Origin: Reticulitermes lucifugus
Lineage: Eukaryota > Arthropoda > Insecta > Blattodea > Rhinotermitidae
Length of the DNA: 43,936 bases
Assembly (NCBI GenBank): GCA_026260175.1
Contig: JAKCWW010000002.1
Location: 2,067 to 46,002 of the forward strand
Direction: 5' to 3'
Part shown: piece after piece, positions 11,041 through 22,984 of the stretch
Layout of the letters: every line of letters begins with the position of its first letter
Numbering within the stretch: position 1 is the first letter of the stretch
Notes under the pieces: generated by a model
The model's database searches: none
Told to the model about the DNA's origin: nothing
Seen by the model: the letters and a program-made list of their open reading frames with translations, nothing else
Made by a program: the position numbers and the translations under genes

Positions 11041-11390
11041 GAGGGGCACGCGGTGGGGCAGTTGGTTGAGGCACTGCGCTACAAGCTGGAAGGTCGCGGG
11101 TTCTATTCCCGATGGCGTCATTGGAATTTTTTATTGACATAATCCTTTCGGTCGCACTATGGCCCTGGGGTCGACTCAANNNNNNNNNNNNNNNNNNNNN
11201 NNNNNNNNNNNNNNNNNNNNNNNNNNNNNTATTTCCTGGGGGGTAAAGGCGGCCGGTGCGTAGGGCTGACAACCTTATCACCTTCATGTGCCTGTTGTCT
11301 AGAAATCTGGGAGCCTCAACCTCCTGGAAACTTAAGGGCCTGTCCAGACTTGTAATGGGATTGCTTTACCTTCAGGTATCAAGGGGTTAA
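11041..11390 (+). mobile_element. SINE copy split by an assembly gap
   Basis: The left part has a tRNA-like head: GGGGCAGTTGGTTGAGGCA (A-box-like), then GGGTTCTATTCCCG (B-box-like). The part after the gap has GGCGGCCGGTGCGTAGGGC and GGGAGCCTCAACCTCC, which align with tails of the other SINEs here. The element therefore spans the 50 N. It may be a different subfamily from the 26425-26665 copy. Confidence 0.55.
11180..11229. other. Assembly gap of 50 N
   Basis: Exactly 50 undetermined bases, a conventional scaffold gap size, so the true length is unknown. It lies inside a SINE, the kind of multi-copy sequence that breaks short-read assemblies. Confidence 0.95.
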
Positions 11391-12605
11391 ATAATCCAAG
11401 CATCGTACATTTCGACAAAAATTATAACTGTGTACTGTAACATCTCCATGTCTAAGAGTAAGCGTGGCGATTCCAGAGCCACACAAACTTTACTTCTGTT
11501 CTGACTCACCCTCCGCCTGAGTTTGCGAAAGGGTGAGGTTGTTAGAGAGAGACAAACCCCAGAATCGCGAGTTGCGGGCAGTTCTCCAGCACAGAGCAGA
11601 TCGAGGCAGTAGGGACGTGTTCGAAACAGCATCCTTGTTACTATTACGTCACGTCATTCAAGGGACTTATTTTTCATGTACCGGTTTTTCTGCGACCAGC
11701 TGCGTCTAAATAAACGGCAAATTAACGAAGCAACTAACGAAATACTTTACTGTAGGGTCTTCTCTGAATAACTGATAGACTTAAATAAATTTCATGCTTT
11801 TATGGAGGAGAGGATGACTCTTTATGTACGCTATCGCGTCGCTGAAGCCCATTATGGGTCAGTTCACAGCAGAACACATCATCACAACTTTGTTTCTCTA
11901 AATTTCGTTCTGAAATTTAATTCCTCTCTTTTGAATAAGACCCTCTTAATAAAACCTATCAGTTTTAATATTATTCCAATCCACTCCTCCCTCTTCCCAT
12001 GTGATATATTGTCTTCTGGTTCTCCAGCCATATTCTTACGTTTATTGATAACGTATCTGATGACGTCACTATGAACTGTAATTTCTTATACTGTGTAGCT
12101 CAGTAGTCTGTTCTAATGTACGTATTTTGACAGCCCCTGTATTTAACTATGAACAGCCCCATGAAGTGTATGGAGATGGGCTGCAGCTCTTCGAATTCTT
12201 GAACTCTGCACTAGATGGAGGAATGTGATTAGTCAGCTTCAAGTCCCGACGGATTTAGCCCTGATGAAAGAAGCGCCGGTACCATGAGAAGAGAAGATGT
12301 GTGGATCCAAGAGACATTTTGATCCTGCAGTAAAGATTAGCTGCGAATGGAAAACGGTGTTCTAGCCTATAGACTAGACAAAATACTGACTGATGTATCC
12401 CGGCCTAGATGTTCTGATTGTACCGAGAAACCTCCAGGTACAAAACTGGTGCGGACTGCTCCATCGCCAGGGTCGGTTAGACATAATGGCTTTGTGTGAA
12501 ACACTTCGGTAAAATTTCCAACAATTTGCCAAAATATTTTGATGTGGGAGAAAGCAGACGTATCTAAACTAAACTTTACGTTATATTGACCTGCATTCTA
12601 TAGCA
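11391..12605. other. No gene; possible old SINE relic on the minus strand at 12140-12290
   Basis: The segment 12140-12290 contains CTCTGCACTAGATGGAGGA and TCAAGTCCCGAC. In reverse complement these resemble the '...CTAGTGCCGAGG...' part of the other SINEs. The likeness is weak. The rest shows no gene, RNA or repeat I can support. Confidence 0.3.
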
Positions 12606-12728
12606 ATTGGAAGTTATTTATTTATCATACCAACTCATGCACAATTACGTATACAATACGTATAGGGGTGAAGTAATAATATTGTAAAATTGTGCATGAG
12701 TTGTTATGATAAATAAATAACTTCCAAT
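12606..12728. mobile_element. Hairpin MITE with 41-bp inverted arms
   Basis: Arms 12606-12646 and 12688-12728 are inverted copies differing at one position of 41, around a 41-base centre that includes a short TACGTATA palindrome. Such near-perfect arms without coding capacity fit a recently inserted miniature inverted-repeat element. No clear target-site duplication was seen. Confidence 0.7.
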
Positions 12729-15700
12729 CGTATCTAAACTTGTTGACCTCATGTGCAGACAAGAAATAACACTAAGGCATCACATGTCCCAGCATAACTA
12801 TTTCACTTCTGTGATAAAAGTTTTTCAGGCGATCCTCTTCGTCATTTCTAAGCACAAAATTAATTTTTGAGACTCTATATTACCAGTTACCAGTTATGTG
12901 ATCTTTATGTACATTTGTTTTACGTATAAGTCTACTGTTGCAAACATACATATAGATTATACATATGCTTCCTTATTATTTGATAAAGTCGTCTGGTAAA
13001 CAGTTACTATCTACCATTCCACACGGCGGACCATTCCGAAAGGCTTAAATCTTAAATAATTGTAGATTTACCAAGACGTATATTATGTAACTGACTGACT
13101 GACTGGCTGTATGATGCAGCATTCTTTTTGAAAAGATAATATTCATAGTTTCATAGCTAGTCAAAATATTTCCCTTAATTTATGGACCTCGAGGGTTTAT
13201 TTTCTTCTTTTTGAAACATCCTGCAACTTGTCTCTATCCTGAGCCAAATTAAACCGGTCCACAACCTCCCACTGTATTTCTTTCAAATTCATTTTTAGTA
13301 ATGTCTTACCATCTAAGCCTTATCTTACAAGTGGTCTCTTTTATCAGTTACTTGCACCCAAATCCTATAGGCATGTCTCTTCTCCCCATTCATGCTACAT
13401 TTCCTGCCCATCTCATTGTTTTTTATTTTATCGCCTGAATAATACTTGGTGCGAAGTACAAATCATAAAGCTTTCCATGATGAAACTTTTTTCAGTCTAC
13501 TTTTACTTCCTCCGCTTTAGGTCCAAATATCCTCATCAGCCCTCAATTCTCGAAACCCTCATTCTATATTCCTACCTTAATAGAGATGACCAATTTTCAT
13601 TTCCACGTAAAACAACTGGCAAAACTCTATTTCTCTAAATCTTAATTCTTAGTGTATTGGAGAGGTTCCCTGAATCAAATCTGTTTTTTATGACTTATAT
13701 TGTGCACGAATATCTTGTCCGCTTTTTTTTATTTTTTTTTTAATTTTTTTTTTAATTTTTTTTTTATTTTTTTTAGAAAAGATCATATTTTTAGACTTGA
13801 GAACCATTTGCGCTGGACTGGTGAGGGTTGAATTTAATTGAGGTTTTGAAGGTGGTGAATGAACAGGTTATTTGCTGTTACTTTCTTTAACACTATGGAT
13901 GGGTACCAAACTGCTGCAACCATATTTCGGGTAGAAGTGTGCCCATTTTAAGTAATTTTAAAAAATTACAGATTTGGCGTGGAATTAATTGAAAATAATT
14001 TCGTCTCAAGTTACCTTAAACGCCATGATCACTTCTCGAGTTTAAATATGGGGAAAATCGGACAGATATAACCACCAGTATATGCTTTTTTTGCACATTT
14101 TGCACCAGAATTATGTACACTAGATATGTCCTTATCCAAACTATTTATTTCCTAGTTACTCATATTAACTACTGATATTAGAAATCATTGTTTAAACATT
14201 TGAAATCCATGCACATGTTCATTCTGTTTGTTGCTGTTCTTTCAGATTTATTATGTACACCGATAACATTCAGTTCTGACCCCATTTAACCAAATTCACA
14301 CTATTAAAACCTATTCCCCAAGTTTAAATTTTAATACCATTCTCTCAAATACTTTATACATTTCTTATTATGTTCGTCAAAACCAATAATATTAACCTAA
14401 TTTTATTATTGTAATTATAGACTCCTAAATCTCTCATCTTCCCATTATCCAATATCCTGTATCGTTTATTGCCAAACAATTTCGTTCATCAACCAAAGAT
14501 CCAGCGCTCTATTTCAGAGACATTAGGGTAGACACGCGACCAGGTAACTGGACGTTTTGTCCCCTCTGTGTCCTTGCTTTCCTCATTTTATCGAAGAAGT
14601 GACTGGATAATTCTTTAAAGCAGACTGTGACTACCTCCTTACAAATCCTTACCAACTGAACATAAACGATTATCCTCATATCATTTTTACATCATATCCC
14701 ATCCACAGTGGATTAGCGTCGTAAAATTACCAGTGTGAGTTTAGCTTTCGGATTGAATGTTTTCCTCAGAGCTTTGTTTTAAGATGCTTGAAATTGTCAT
14801 TATTTAAAACAAATTAAGGCACCCAAACCGATTCATTGGTATAGCGTTTTATTCTGAAAATACTAAGGGCACAGCTTGTCCAAAAAATATCCTCTTTTAT
14901 GGAGACCGACATTTCTATATCGTCCTGGCTATTGTGTGCTATTTGACTCAATCTTTTGCCAGCTAAATCCAGTCTACCCCTTGGCACTCCAATTATCTTA
15001 TGTAATATGTACGTTAACACTTTAGCCTCATCTATGAATACATCTCCCAAGTAAAACTTTATTTTAATGATACCAGAAAAAACTTTCCTTAATAGCCAAG
15101 CTCTCTCATTCTTTCCTTAGAACATGAGAGCAAGTTCATACGTGTAAAAAATGGCGGCAGGTAGGACGATGTAATCGTAGCTCTCCACTTCATACTCGTT
15201 ATATCTATTGTAATTATAACTCCAGAACATACATTTTAAGTTATTCGTTTCTGAATGCATTCTGTAAACTGACTTGGAAAAATGAAACTTAAGATTTTTC
15301 GCTAAAGGGAAACATTACCGGAAGTCCCTAATGTAAACAAACGTATCCTTTGTGACAAGACGTGGAACACTTGTGGAGCTCAGGATATAAGACCTAAATG
15401 AAGGAATCCCTGCCTAGCCACATAGGACAAATGAAAGCAGTTATGGCGAAAAACAAGACATGCATATCCTTTTAAGATTTGTAACTGCAAGTCTCAAGGA
15501 ATTCAACGTTATATTTGCAGTGGAGGAAACGCTTTATTTCCTCTAGTATGTTGCGAAAGCGAGTGAAAAATGGCTACTTAATTTTGTACACTTGGAATAT
15601 AGAACAGTGGTAACTGCCTGCTTTCGTCGGTAAGTCTCAAGTCTCAGCATGCCGATCTGTATAAATTAAGTGTTCTAGAGACAATAAAATTTATACTTTT

Positions 15701-17347
15701 ACGTCTAATGCGCAAATTTATCGCACTACCTGTATTTATTTTTCAAAGTTAAAGAACAAACTGAAATAAAAATCTTAATCCACTTAATGATTCACATAAT
15801 TTGTTTTTCGTATTATACGTAATCTCAATATCGTACTAATCTCCGAGGTACATGATTTGCTGAAATGATAATATTCAGCTACAATAATACTATTATCTGG
15901 CAAAAAACCTAAACCTTCACTATTGCTAATAAAAATCCCTCTATCTAATACAATCCTAATCCAGTTACACTGGCCCTGTATTTGCTTGTAGATAATAAGC
16001 CTGATAAATTCGAAAATAACTAACTTAGAAATACTGAATTCTTTAGAATGCATTCTTATAAATTTATTCGAAATATATTTCGATATGGTGGACATTTAAT
16101 GGAACAAAGGCAAAAATAAATTCTTACATCTTGCGTCATATCCTATCCTCAGAATTATTATATATTTCCAATAATACAGTTATGGCTGCAATAAATAAAT
16201 ATTACGATCGAAGATGTTCGGAAAATATTAAAAATATTTTAAAATAATATATCAATGGACACATCACTCAAATGCATGAACTTACAACCATTATAAAAAA
16301 ATAAATTACGCAACATAAGGAAACTATGTTAGAAGGTTGAAGTAACAAGATAATTACGCGGAAAACTTCGTACATTCAAAACCGGATTGTCGCAAAATAA
16401 TCCCAACACTTTTACGTGGTCGTCAACGAAGCTGTTGGATCAGTAAAGAGAGAAACTGTAGCAATGAATAGATTAATGATATATGTGTGCATCAGTGTCT
16501 CTAAAATTCACAAAACCAATTTAATATAATGTCTTATATGTATTGTCGCATTTTAAAACGTAATGTTTCCTAACAATATCAAATAAATTGACAAGCTTTG
16601 TGAGCACACACTTGGATGTGATGATAATTAGAAGCGAAGTTCTTTTTGATGGATAGCCTTACGATAAAATTCCTCTAACAATTTCTCGACAATTGCCTGT
16701 CAAAAGTGTAATTCAATAGCAAAAGTCACAGAGCTTCTGAAGATTGTGCTTTACATAAGTAGAGGAAAGAGAAATCATAACTGTGATATGTATATATATA
16801 CATATATATATAATCTGCGTAAAAGTTGAAAATAATATTTACATGGCTCACCCTTATGCAATAAACGTTTACTGAAATACGTAACCTATGCTTCTAATAT
16901 GAAGTCTTTTGAAAGTAATTTCAGGGCGATTTTATCAGTAATAATTTGAATGTCACAGCCAACCAGAATAGAAGTCGCTATACAGCTCTTGTACGGAATA
17001 TATCAAAAGTATGCGCCCACACTTAAGGTATATCTATTAATTAACAAACTAATTTATTATTAGGTGATTAATTTGCCAACTCTCCGACCTATTAACTAAC
17101 AGACTAATTAAACGCTTAATTAATTGATTATCAACAGACAAACATCTAACCAGCTAAAGTACTAGCGAAGAATTTAACTAAATAAGTAAATCATTCACAA
17201 CTGATAAGCCTGAAGGATTTTACATCTACAACTTCTCAAGGAACTCCCTGTTTTTCTAGAACTATAAGCTTAAACAGTGTGTTTACAAAATCCTTTTACT
17301 TTTACCTATCAAAATAGTTTTCACCTACATACATAACATGTCTGCTT
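12729..17347. other. Gene-empty AT-rich sequence with an imperfect poly-T tract
   Basis: 13722-13775 is a poly-T run broken by A or AA at roughly 10-base spacing. 16789-16812 is a TA-rich palindrome, and 17030-17140 is rich in TAATTAA/AACTAA. The largest open frame here, 15784-16095 on the minus strand (103 codons), has no recognisable domain or splice context. No RNA gene was seen. Confidence 0.5.
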
Positions 17348-17466
17348 TTATTATTCAGTTACCCAACAAAGCACAAATATAAACTACTTTATAGTTTTTA
17401 TTAGTATCGATGTATAAAGTATAAAGTAGTTTATGTTTGTGCATTTGTTGGTTAACTGAATAATAA
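17348..17466. mobile_element. Hairpin MITE with about 46-bp inverted arms
   Basis: Arms 17348-17393 and 17420-17466 are inverted copies with two substitutions and a one-base indel, separated by 26 bases. The sequence is unlike the hairpin at 12606-12728, so it is a separate family. No coding content. Confidence 0.7.
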
Positions 17467-17639
17467 GTGAAAGTGCACGGTGAAAGCAATATAAAATATA
17501 TTAAAAAAATGTGTGCATTACTTTGCAAAACACGTTAATCTCCTTTTTGTAATGTAAAAATATGTCGAAGTTCTTTACCCATCATATTCAAACATCACGT
17601 ACCATTACTACTTTATTGTTGAGGCATAATTTCATTTAC

Positions 17640-17670
17640 CGTATATATATATATATACATATATACATAT
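17640..17670. repeat. (TA)n / TATACA microsatellite
   Basis: An AT dinucleotide run followed by TATACATATATACATAT units, directly abutting the left end of the Tc1/mariner remnant at 17673. Insertion of a TA-targeting transposon next to a TA repeat is expected. Confidence 0.8.
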
Positions 17671-17672
17671 TT

Positions 17673-18048
17673 GAGAATCGATCAGAAAATAATTTTACAA
17701 GGCGTAAAAATTCATAATGAAAGAACCCACATTTATTTGAATTATTTCAGACGAATTTGCCTCCGAGCAGTTATCACCTCTCTCCAAAATTTTGGCGCTC
17801 GAAATTTCAGGTTGATCGTAAGGTGGAATCTATGTTGACAAGATGACTGATACTACAGGACACAAGACTTCTATCAACAGGGAAGAGAAGAAATCGTACC
17901 ACGATATAATGAATGCCTCAAATGGGGTGGGAACTATGCAGAAAAGTAGTGGGCTAGGAGGACAATGGAGTCTGAACTGTACTTATTAAGAGCTGTAATT
18001 AAAAACATAATACATAAACTTTGTAAATTTATTTTCTGATCGATCCTC
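17673..18048 (+). mobile_element. Tc1/mariner-type element remnant with 28-bp terminal inverted repeats
   Basis: Terminal repeats 17673-17700 and 18021-18048 match at 26 of 28 positions (GATCGATCAGAAAAT core). TA dinucleotides lie at or near both ends, the target preferred by this superfamily. The interior keeps the C-terminal end of a transposase reading frame (17851-17949). The length of about 376 bases shows that most of the transposase gene has been deleted, so this is a non-autonomous derivative. Confidence 0.75.
17851..17949 (+). pseudogene. Transposase C-terminal fragment (Tc1/mariner superfamily)
   Basis: Thirty-two codons and a stop. The end reads GREEIVPRYNECLKWGGNYAEK* when split into short pieces: GREEIVPRYNE, then CLKWGGNYAEK. 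The pattern 'hydrophobic-P-R-Y-x-x-C-L-x-x-G-G-N-Y-x-E-K-stop' is how many insect mariner-type transposases end. A TGA lies directly upstream in frame, and the catalytic D,D,D/E residues are absent, so it is dead. It sits between matching terminal inverted repeats on the plus strand. Confidence 0.65.
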
Positions 18049-20720
18049 GTAAGTTTAAGTAAAAATTAATGTATACTCACATAACATACAGAACAGTCCT
18101 TCCATTTTATTTTTACGTAGCACTCAAATAAATATTATAAAAACATTTCGTGAAATTAACACAGCAAATGAGCGCGATGCATGAAAAAATCTATCACCAC
18201 GTCAAAAATATATGTGAATACACAATTAAAGTCACATAAGTCATGCACGTAGAAAACACCGGCTGTTTACGAACACGCACATTTAAATAACTACTTTGTT
18301 ATAAATTTCATACACTAGACACAATGGCATTACCTGAGTAATAAAAATAGGCCTAATAATACTGTACGATATAAGAATAGACTCAGGCCCATTTGGATGG
18401 CTCGTAGGAACACCTGCATAGTAAAAGACACACTCTGCATCTTCAGAACAAAAACCTAAAGAAGTTCCTCTCCTAGGCTTTACCACCACCTCCTCCTCCA
18501 CCGCCCCCACCGATCCTCCCCTCCCCCTTAAAGCACCCCGTTGTTTCTCCTCTCCACATGTCCGGTCCCTCGTGCCATTCTAGTACCATTGCTGAAAATA
18601 TCGATTTGACATTTCAAAATGTTTTTCGTATTGTGTTGTAATACCAAGTGATAATTAAAGCACTCTGTATAAGACTTCTTTATAAAGCTACAAAATTTTC
18701 ATGACATGTTAAATCCCTTTGATGCCGGAACGTCACCTAAATAATGTTTAAAAATTAATTCCTACTTTGCAGAGAACACAAAGAATCTCCATTGCAAAAA
18801 TCATTCGTTTATGTTATGTAGTGAAGTAACTGCTGTTTATTCCGACAATCATAAGGAATATATAAACACACACTCTGTAGAAAGCGGGCATATTTTATGA
18901 CAAATTAGAAGCCACCGTACGTAGAGCAGCCAATGTATTTCTTTGGGTTATACACTGCGGCATTACAGCGGAACCTGGCTGAAGGTGATCGGACCTACAG
19001 AGGTAAGATGACCGTCTTGTCCATTACGTACTAAAAACGGAGGGCGCAGATGATACCGTTTGTACAGACAATGTAATGCAGAGCCGGTCAAGTGTGGCTT
19101 ACCCTTCTGTACATTGCATTTAAATTTCGTCCAACAGAAAACCACAAATGCCCTTTCGAATACCGCTCAAAAATGTAGTACGCCCGTATCTTTCCGTGCT
19201 GTGTATTCTGCCCGGTTAAGCGTCGAGTTCCGATAAAAGGAATTTTAACAAATATCTTAAAAGACTTTCAGAATTCTGCCTGATTATGGATAGTAACAAA
19301 AGATGATGATTAACCATGATAAATGTAGTTTCAGAATGTCAAACGAAATTAACAGATGACACTATTTAATAATATAATTCCAAGGTCGTACCTGAAACAA
19401 ACTTCGGATCATGAAGGTGTATAAAGATCGTGGAGGCAAAGTTTAAAGGACTATGATCTTGGTATTATATGGGGATAGGTGTTCAGTTTAATATTCCCTC
19501 CGCTTTACCCCCGGAAACAAGAGCTTCCATTCTTCGCTGATGTTTAAAGATTCAATCCGTACCGCGCAGTAAACACATTTCGTCTAGGTTAATAGAAAGC
19601 AATCTGTTAACGTTGTGTCGGGAAATAGTAGCTGTTTTTTTTAAAGATCCATACAAACCGCATAAATGCGCTATAGAGGGCGGAATGTAGAATTTTTGAA
19701 TGTTAAACTCAACAGTGTATATTGCAACCACCAGTGCTTGAAGGGTTAAAGTGTGTCGGCTCAACATGCGAACTGAGTCCAATCAAGTCGGGTCGTGTGC
19801 GATTCCCTCAGATGCTGCAAAACAGAGCCCTTCGTTTTGCACAGGATTGCTCTGTACCTCTGTGTCACTGCAGGAGTCAGTCGAGTGAAGCTAACGTCTC
19901 GGTTTGCAGCACTTTACTGAGTTACAATCGATTCGACTTGACTAGACTCGATTCCGCTAGTGTACCGGCAGCCTCAGCCGGCGCCTACACTGAAGAAACT
20001 GGTTTTAAGCAACAGGTTACACACAAGTAGACTAATGAAACCATTTTCACCCTTTACCGCACACCAAAGCACACTGTTATTTGATCGTTTGCAATCGAGA
20101 TATCAGGCGATGACGACGTGTTGGTTCTGTGATGGTGGGTTTGAAATAAAAACAAGACAGACTTTTCTTTCTACAGTTTCCGCTATCTTCTTACTACAAG
20201 CAGGATCGTCTTTAGTCATTATGGTACCAGGATCGTAATAGGGCGCTGGCCAGCTGCCCCGCGCTAAATAATTTTTTCGAAAATTACCCGCAGTTTGGGC
20301 ACGCGCCCTCATTAATATTTGCAAGCCCTCTTCTAGACCGAAAAATTTTAAAGAATATCTGTATGAATTGGCGCAAAATTAACGGCTTGCCCGTGGCGCG
20401 CACATGTCTCGGGCCTGCCCTGGATGATACACAACTTTAAACACAAAACTGCAGTCACCTTTGTTGTGTATGTCTCACAGCAAACTGAAGTTCCTTTAGA
20501 CCATTCTCACAAGTTTTGTGAAATGATGGTTGCAACATTTTGTGAGATTTCATTTGATTGAAGATCAGTGTGTGGCGGTTGTGCCAATTTTCATATCGGG
20601 ACTCAAAGCGACAGTTTTGTGCGAATGTAGGTTCACGTTACATGAAAAGAGTCGCTGGAAACCGCTTAGTTAGACGATATTCTTTTATAGTACAGACTGA
20701 ACGAAGACACGTGGAAGAGT
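18049..20720. other. No supported gene; C-rich tract at 18482-18530
   Basis: 18482-18530 is C-rich on the plus strand, with G runs of 5, 4 and 5 on the minus strand. A minus-strand open frame overlaps it (18283-18510) with possible splice-like ends, but the encoded sequence is not recognisable. 20235-20420 is GC-richer (GGCCAGCTGCCCC, GGGCCTGCCCTGG) and may be an old DNA-transposon relic. No firm assignment. Confidence 0.35.
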
Positions 20721-20721
20721 G

Positions 20722-20769
20722 ATTAAATGACTATTATAGAGCACTATTAAATGACTATAATAGAGCACT
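20722..20769 (+). repeat. Two-copy 24-bp tandem duplication
   Basis: Units 20722-20745 and 20746-20769 differ at one base (ATTATAGAG versus ATAATAGAG). A simple local duplication with no coding role. Confidence 0.85.
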
Positions 20770-21146
20770 ATTTAAAGTAACATTAAGCAGCATCATTTGC
20801 ATATACAGGCATGCAATCATGCACCGCGAGGGGGGTAGAGATTTGAAAAGAGTCGATAGTGACTTACTTAAAAATAATATATTAGATATATTCTGGAAGA
20901 ACTGAGAGAGACTACTAGAAATTACCAGTCGAAATAATTTTTATCCTATTGGAGATTCCAAACATGTACATTCCGATAATGCTCACATAGTTACTATCTA
21001 AACATACTAGAGCGGCTTTGGTCTTTCTGATAACAAAAGAAATCCAAGTTTAACTTATTTACCTTACGTGAGATATACTTCACATATAACAGCACAGTGA
21101 TTGTTGGCCTTTATATTTCACCTCCGAAATTACCCAAAGATTTTGG

Positions 21147-21392
21147 ATTAAACTTCATTTCAGGCTTCCTCCGCGATGTTGATGAAATCTGCTGTCTTCT
21201 GGGGTATTACACGGCGTCGTGTGGTAATTGTTTACCGACATTTCGGGACAACGTATCGGTCCCCTCGTCATGGATCAAGAGTCCGAGTAGGAAAGGACTC
21301 TTGATCCATGACGAGGGGACCGATACGTTGTCCCGAAACGTCGGTAAACAATTACCACAAAACGCCGCGTAACACCCCAGAATACCGCAGAT
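21147..21392. mobile_element. Fold-back element with 96-bp arms, 'FWDV/VYRRFG' family
   Basis: Arms 21189-21284 and 21295-21390 are inverted copies with 7 mismatches in 96 and a 10-base loop. The inner 45 bases are identical. Translated plus-strand frames read FRDNVSVPSSWIK in the left arm and DEGTDTLSRNVGK in the right arm, and an alternative frame of the left arm reads AVFWGITRRRVVIVYRHFG. These echo short peptides that recur in predicted proteins of cockroaches and termites (from memory). A flank at about 21163-21190 (CTTCCTCCGCG...GATGAAATCT) is shared with the element at 22985. Each arm carries a GAAACGTCGG box. Confidence 0.75.
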
Positions 21393-22984
21393 TTTATTTT
21401 GGATTAAATTTGGCATTAGATGTTTACAAGAAAGATTTTTCTGGATAACTTAATTTTCATCCGTCATTCCAGTAAAACTTGTTCTTTACCAGAAACTCAA
21501 AGTCGAAATTTTCCTAAAAACAGAATATGGGACAAGACAGTGACACATTACATAAAATCCTTATTAAATTCCAAAATTTTAGTCTAAAACATTATATAAT
21601 ATGATGCAAGAATCAAAATATAAGGCAAAATGTGTCGTACTTATGCCTTATGTTCTTTTTTTTGTGATTAGCTTTACAAGATTAGGTTTAAAAATTGAAC
21701 AAATTAATACGAAAGGCCAATGGCAAACACAATGAGGTAAACCAAAGGGATAAGAACGAATTTTGGGAATAGTTGTTTATTCCTGTTTAAGGAGCAAAAA
21801 GCCTGATGAAAGTTGTGTACTAATATTCTTCTGTTAAAAGGAAATCAAAGTCACAAATTCTAGGAACACGTGAAATCAAGATAAGACAAGTTTACGGGAG
21901 TGCCGCAGTTTTACTCTCGATGGTAAAAACATATTCTTCTCTTGCCATGGCGTCTACACGCATTGGATCCACATAAACACTTACAGAACTACTGCTGAGG
22001 AAGGAAGGCGCTCTTCCTCGAAGGTAGAGCGGCAACAGCAAGGAGCATGGAGCTAACCACTGATATCCACCCACTGTTGAAAGTTTGACAAGATTGCAAA
22101 CGGTGTCATCTATGACGTAGCACCACCCCTTTACACAACCATTTTTAGCTTTCGAGATGTGGAACGCTTTCGCTGTACACGTGTAAATGTAGTTCCAGTT
22201 ACGCCCAAAAGAAAGGTACGGCCTCCCCTTCGCTGATTTTCACGAAACTCATAAATACTCAACAAAATTATGTGCGGATATCTGATACCGAATTCCACTT
22301 ATATTGTAAAAATAATATGGAAAGTGCGGGTACAAATTTACTTTGGTCCCTAAGAAGCAATGGTTTTCACTGCGCCTACTTTTGCGCAATTTGCAATAAC
22401 GAAATAAAGTTTTGAGGACATCTGTTGTACCGCGTTTTTTTGTCCAAATACAATGAAAAATACAGAATATAGGCAAAAAATTTCCTTTACGCACTTAAGT
22501 ATGGCTTTCACTGCAAAGAGTTCCAAGGAACTCTCAACTCTGCAGCGTCATTACATTGAGATCTCCCATAATTAATTTCATAAGATTCGGTGGAAAATCG
22601 GGAAGAAATTCTTTTACGCTTTAAAGAAAATATGACTGTCACTGAGGCGACTCGTATGAAACTAGAACCTGCTCCACAAATATTTGTAAAGACCTCTTAT
22701 ACTGAATTTGATGAAATCGAAGAGTCTAATCACTGATGCTAGATCACGGACAGATGGAAGGACAGACGTATGAACAAAAGCTTCCTCCACATGAGGCTTC
22801 TTTACTTTATAAGAACGCCTAAAATGAATGGAGGCTGTGGGGAGTCCTCCATAAGGTCTGCAAGGCTGCAGCCTTATGGACGAGCCGCCCCTGGATGAAG
22901 GTATGCATCCATTTCCAGATCCATATTCTTATGGCATTTTGCTTGTTAAAGAGAGAGACAAAGTTATCTTTACCTCTCATGATT
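21393..22984. other. No gene or clear repeat recognised
   Basis: Mixed AT-rich sequence. Minus-strand open frames at 21892-22074 and 22249-22494 have no domain, splice context or repeat identity. 22810-22900 is somewhat GC-rich (GGCTGCAGCC...) and could be an old repeat. Confidence 0.4.

Noticed and set aside
18283..18510. Possible minus-strand exon ending in CAG|GTAATG
   Set aside because: An acceptor-like TTTTACTATGCAG and a fair donor exist, but two frames are open, neither looks coding, and the upstream part is a low-complexity C-rich tract.
20235..20420. hAT-type element ends (GGCCAGCTGCCCC and GGGCCTGCCCTGG)
   Set aside because: No matching terminal inverted repeats or 8-bp duplication could be found by eye.
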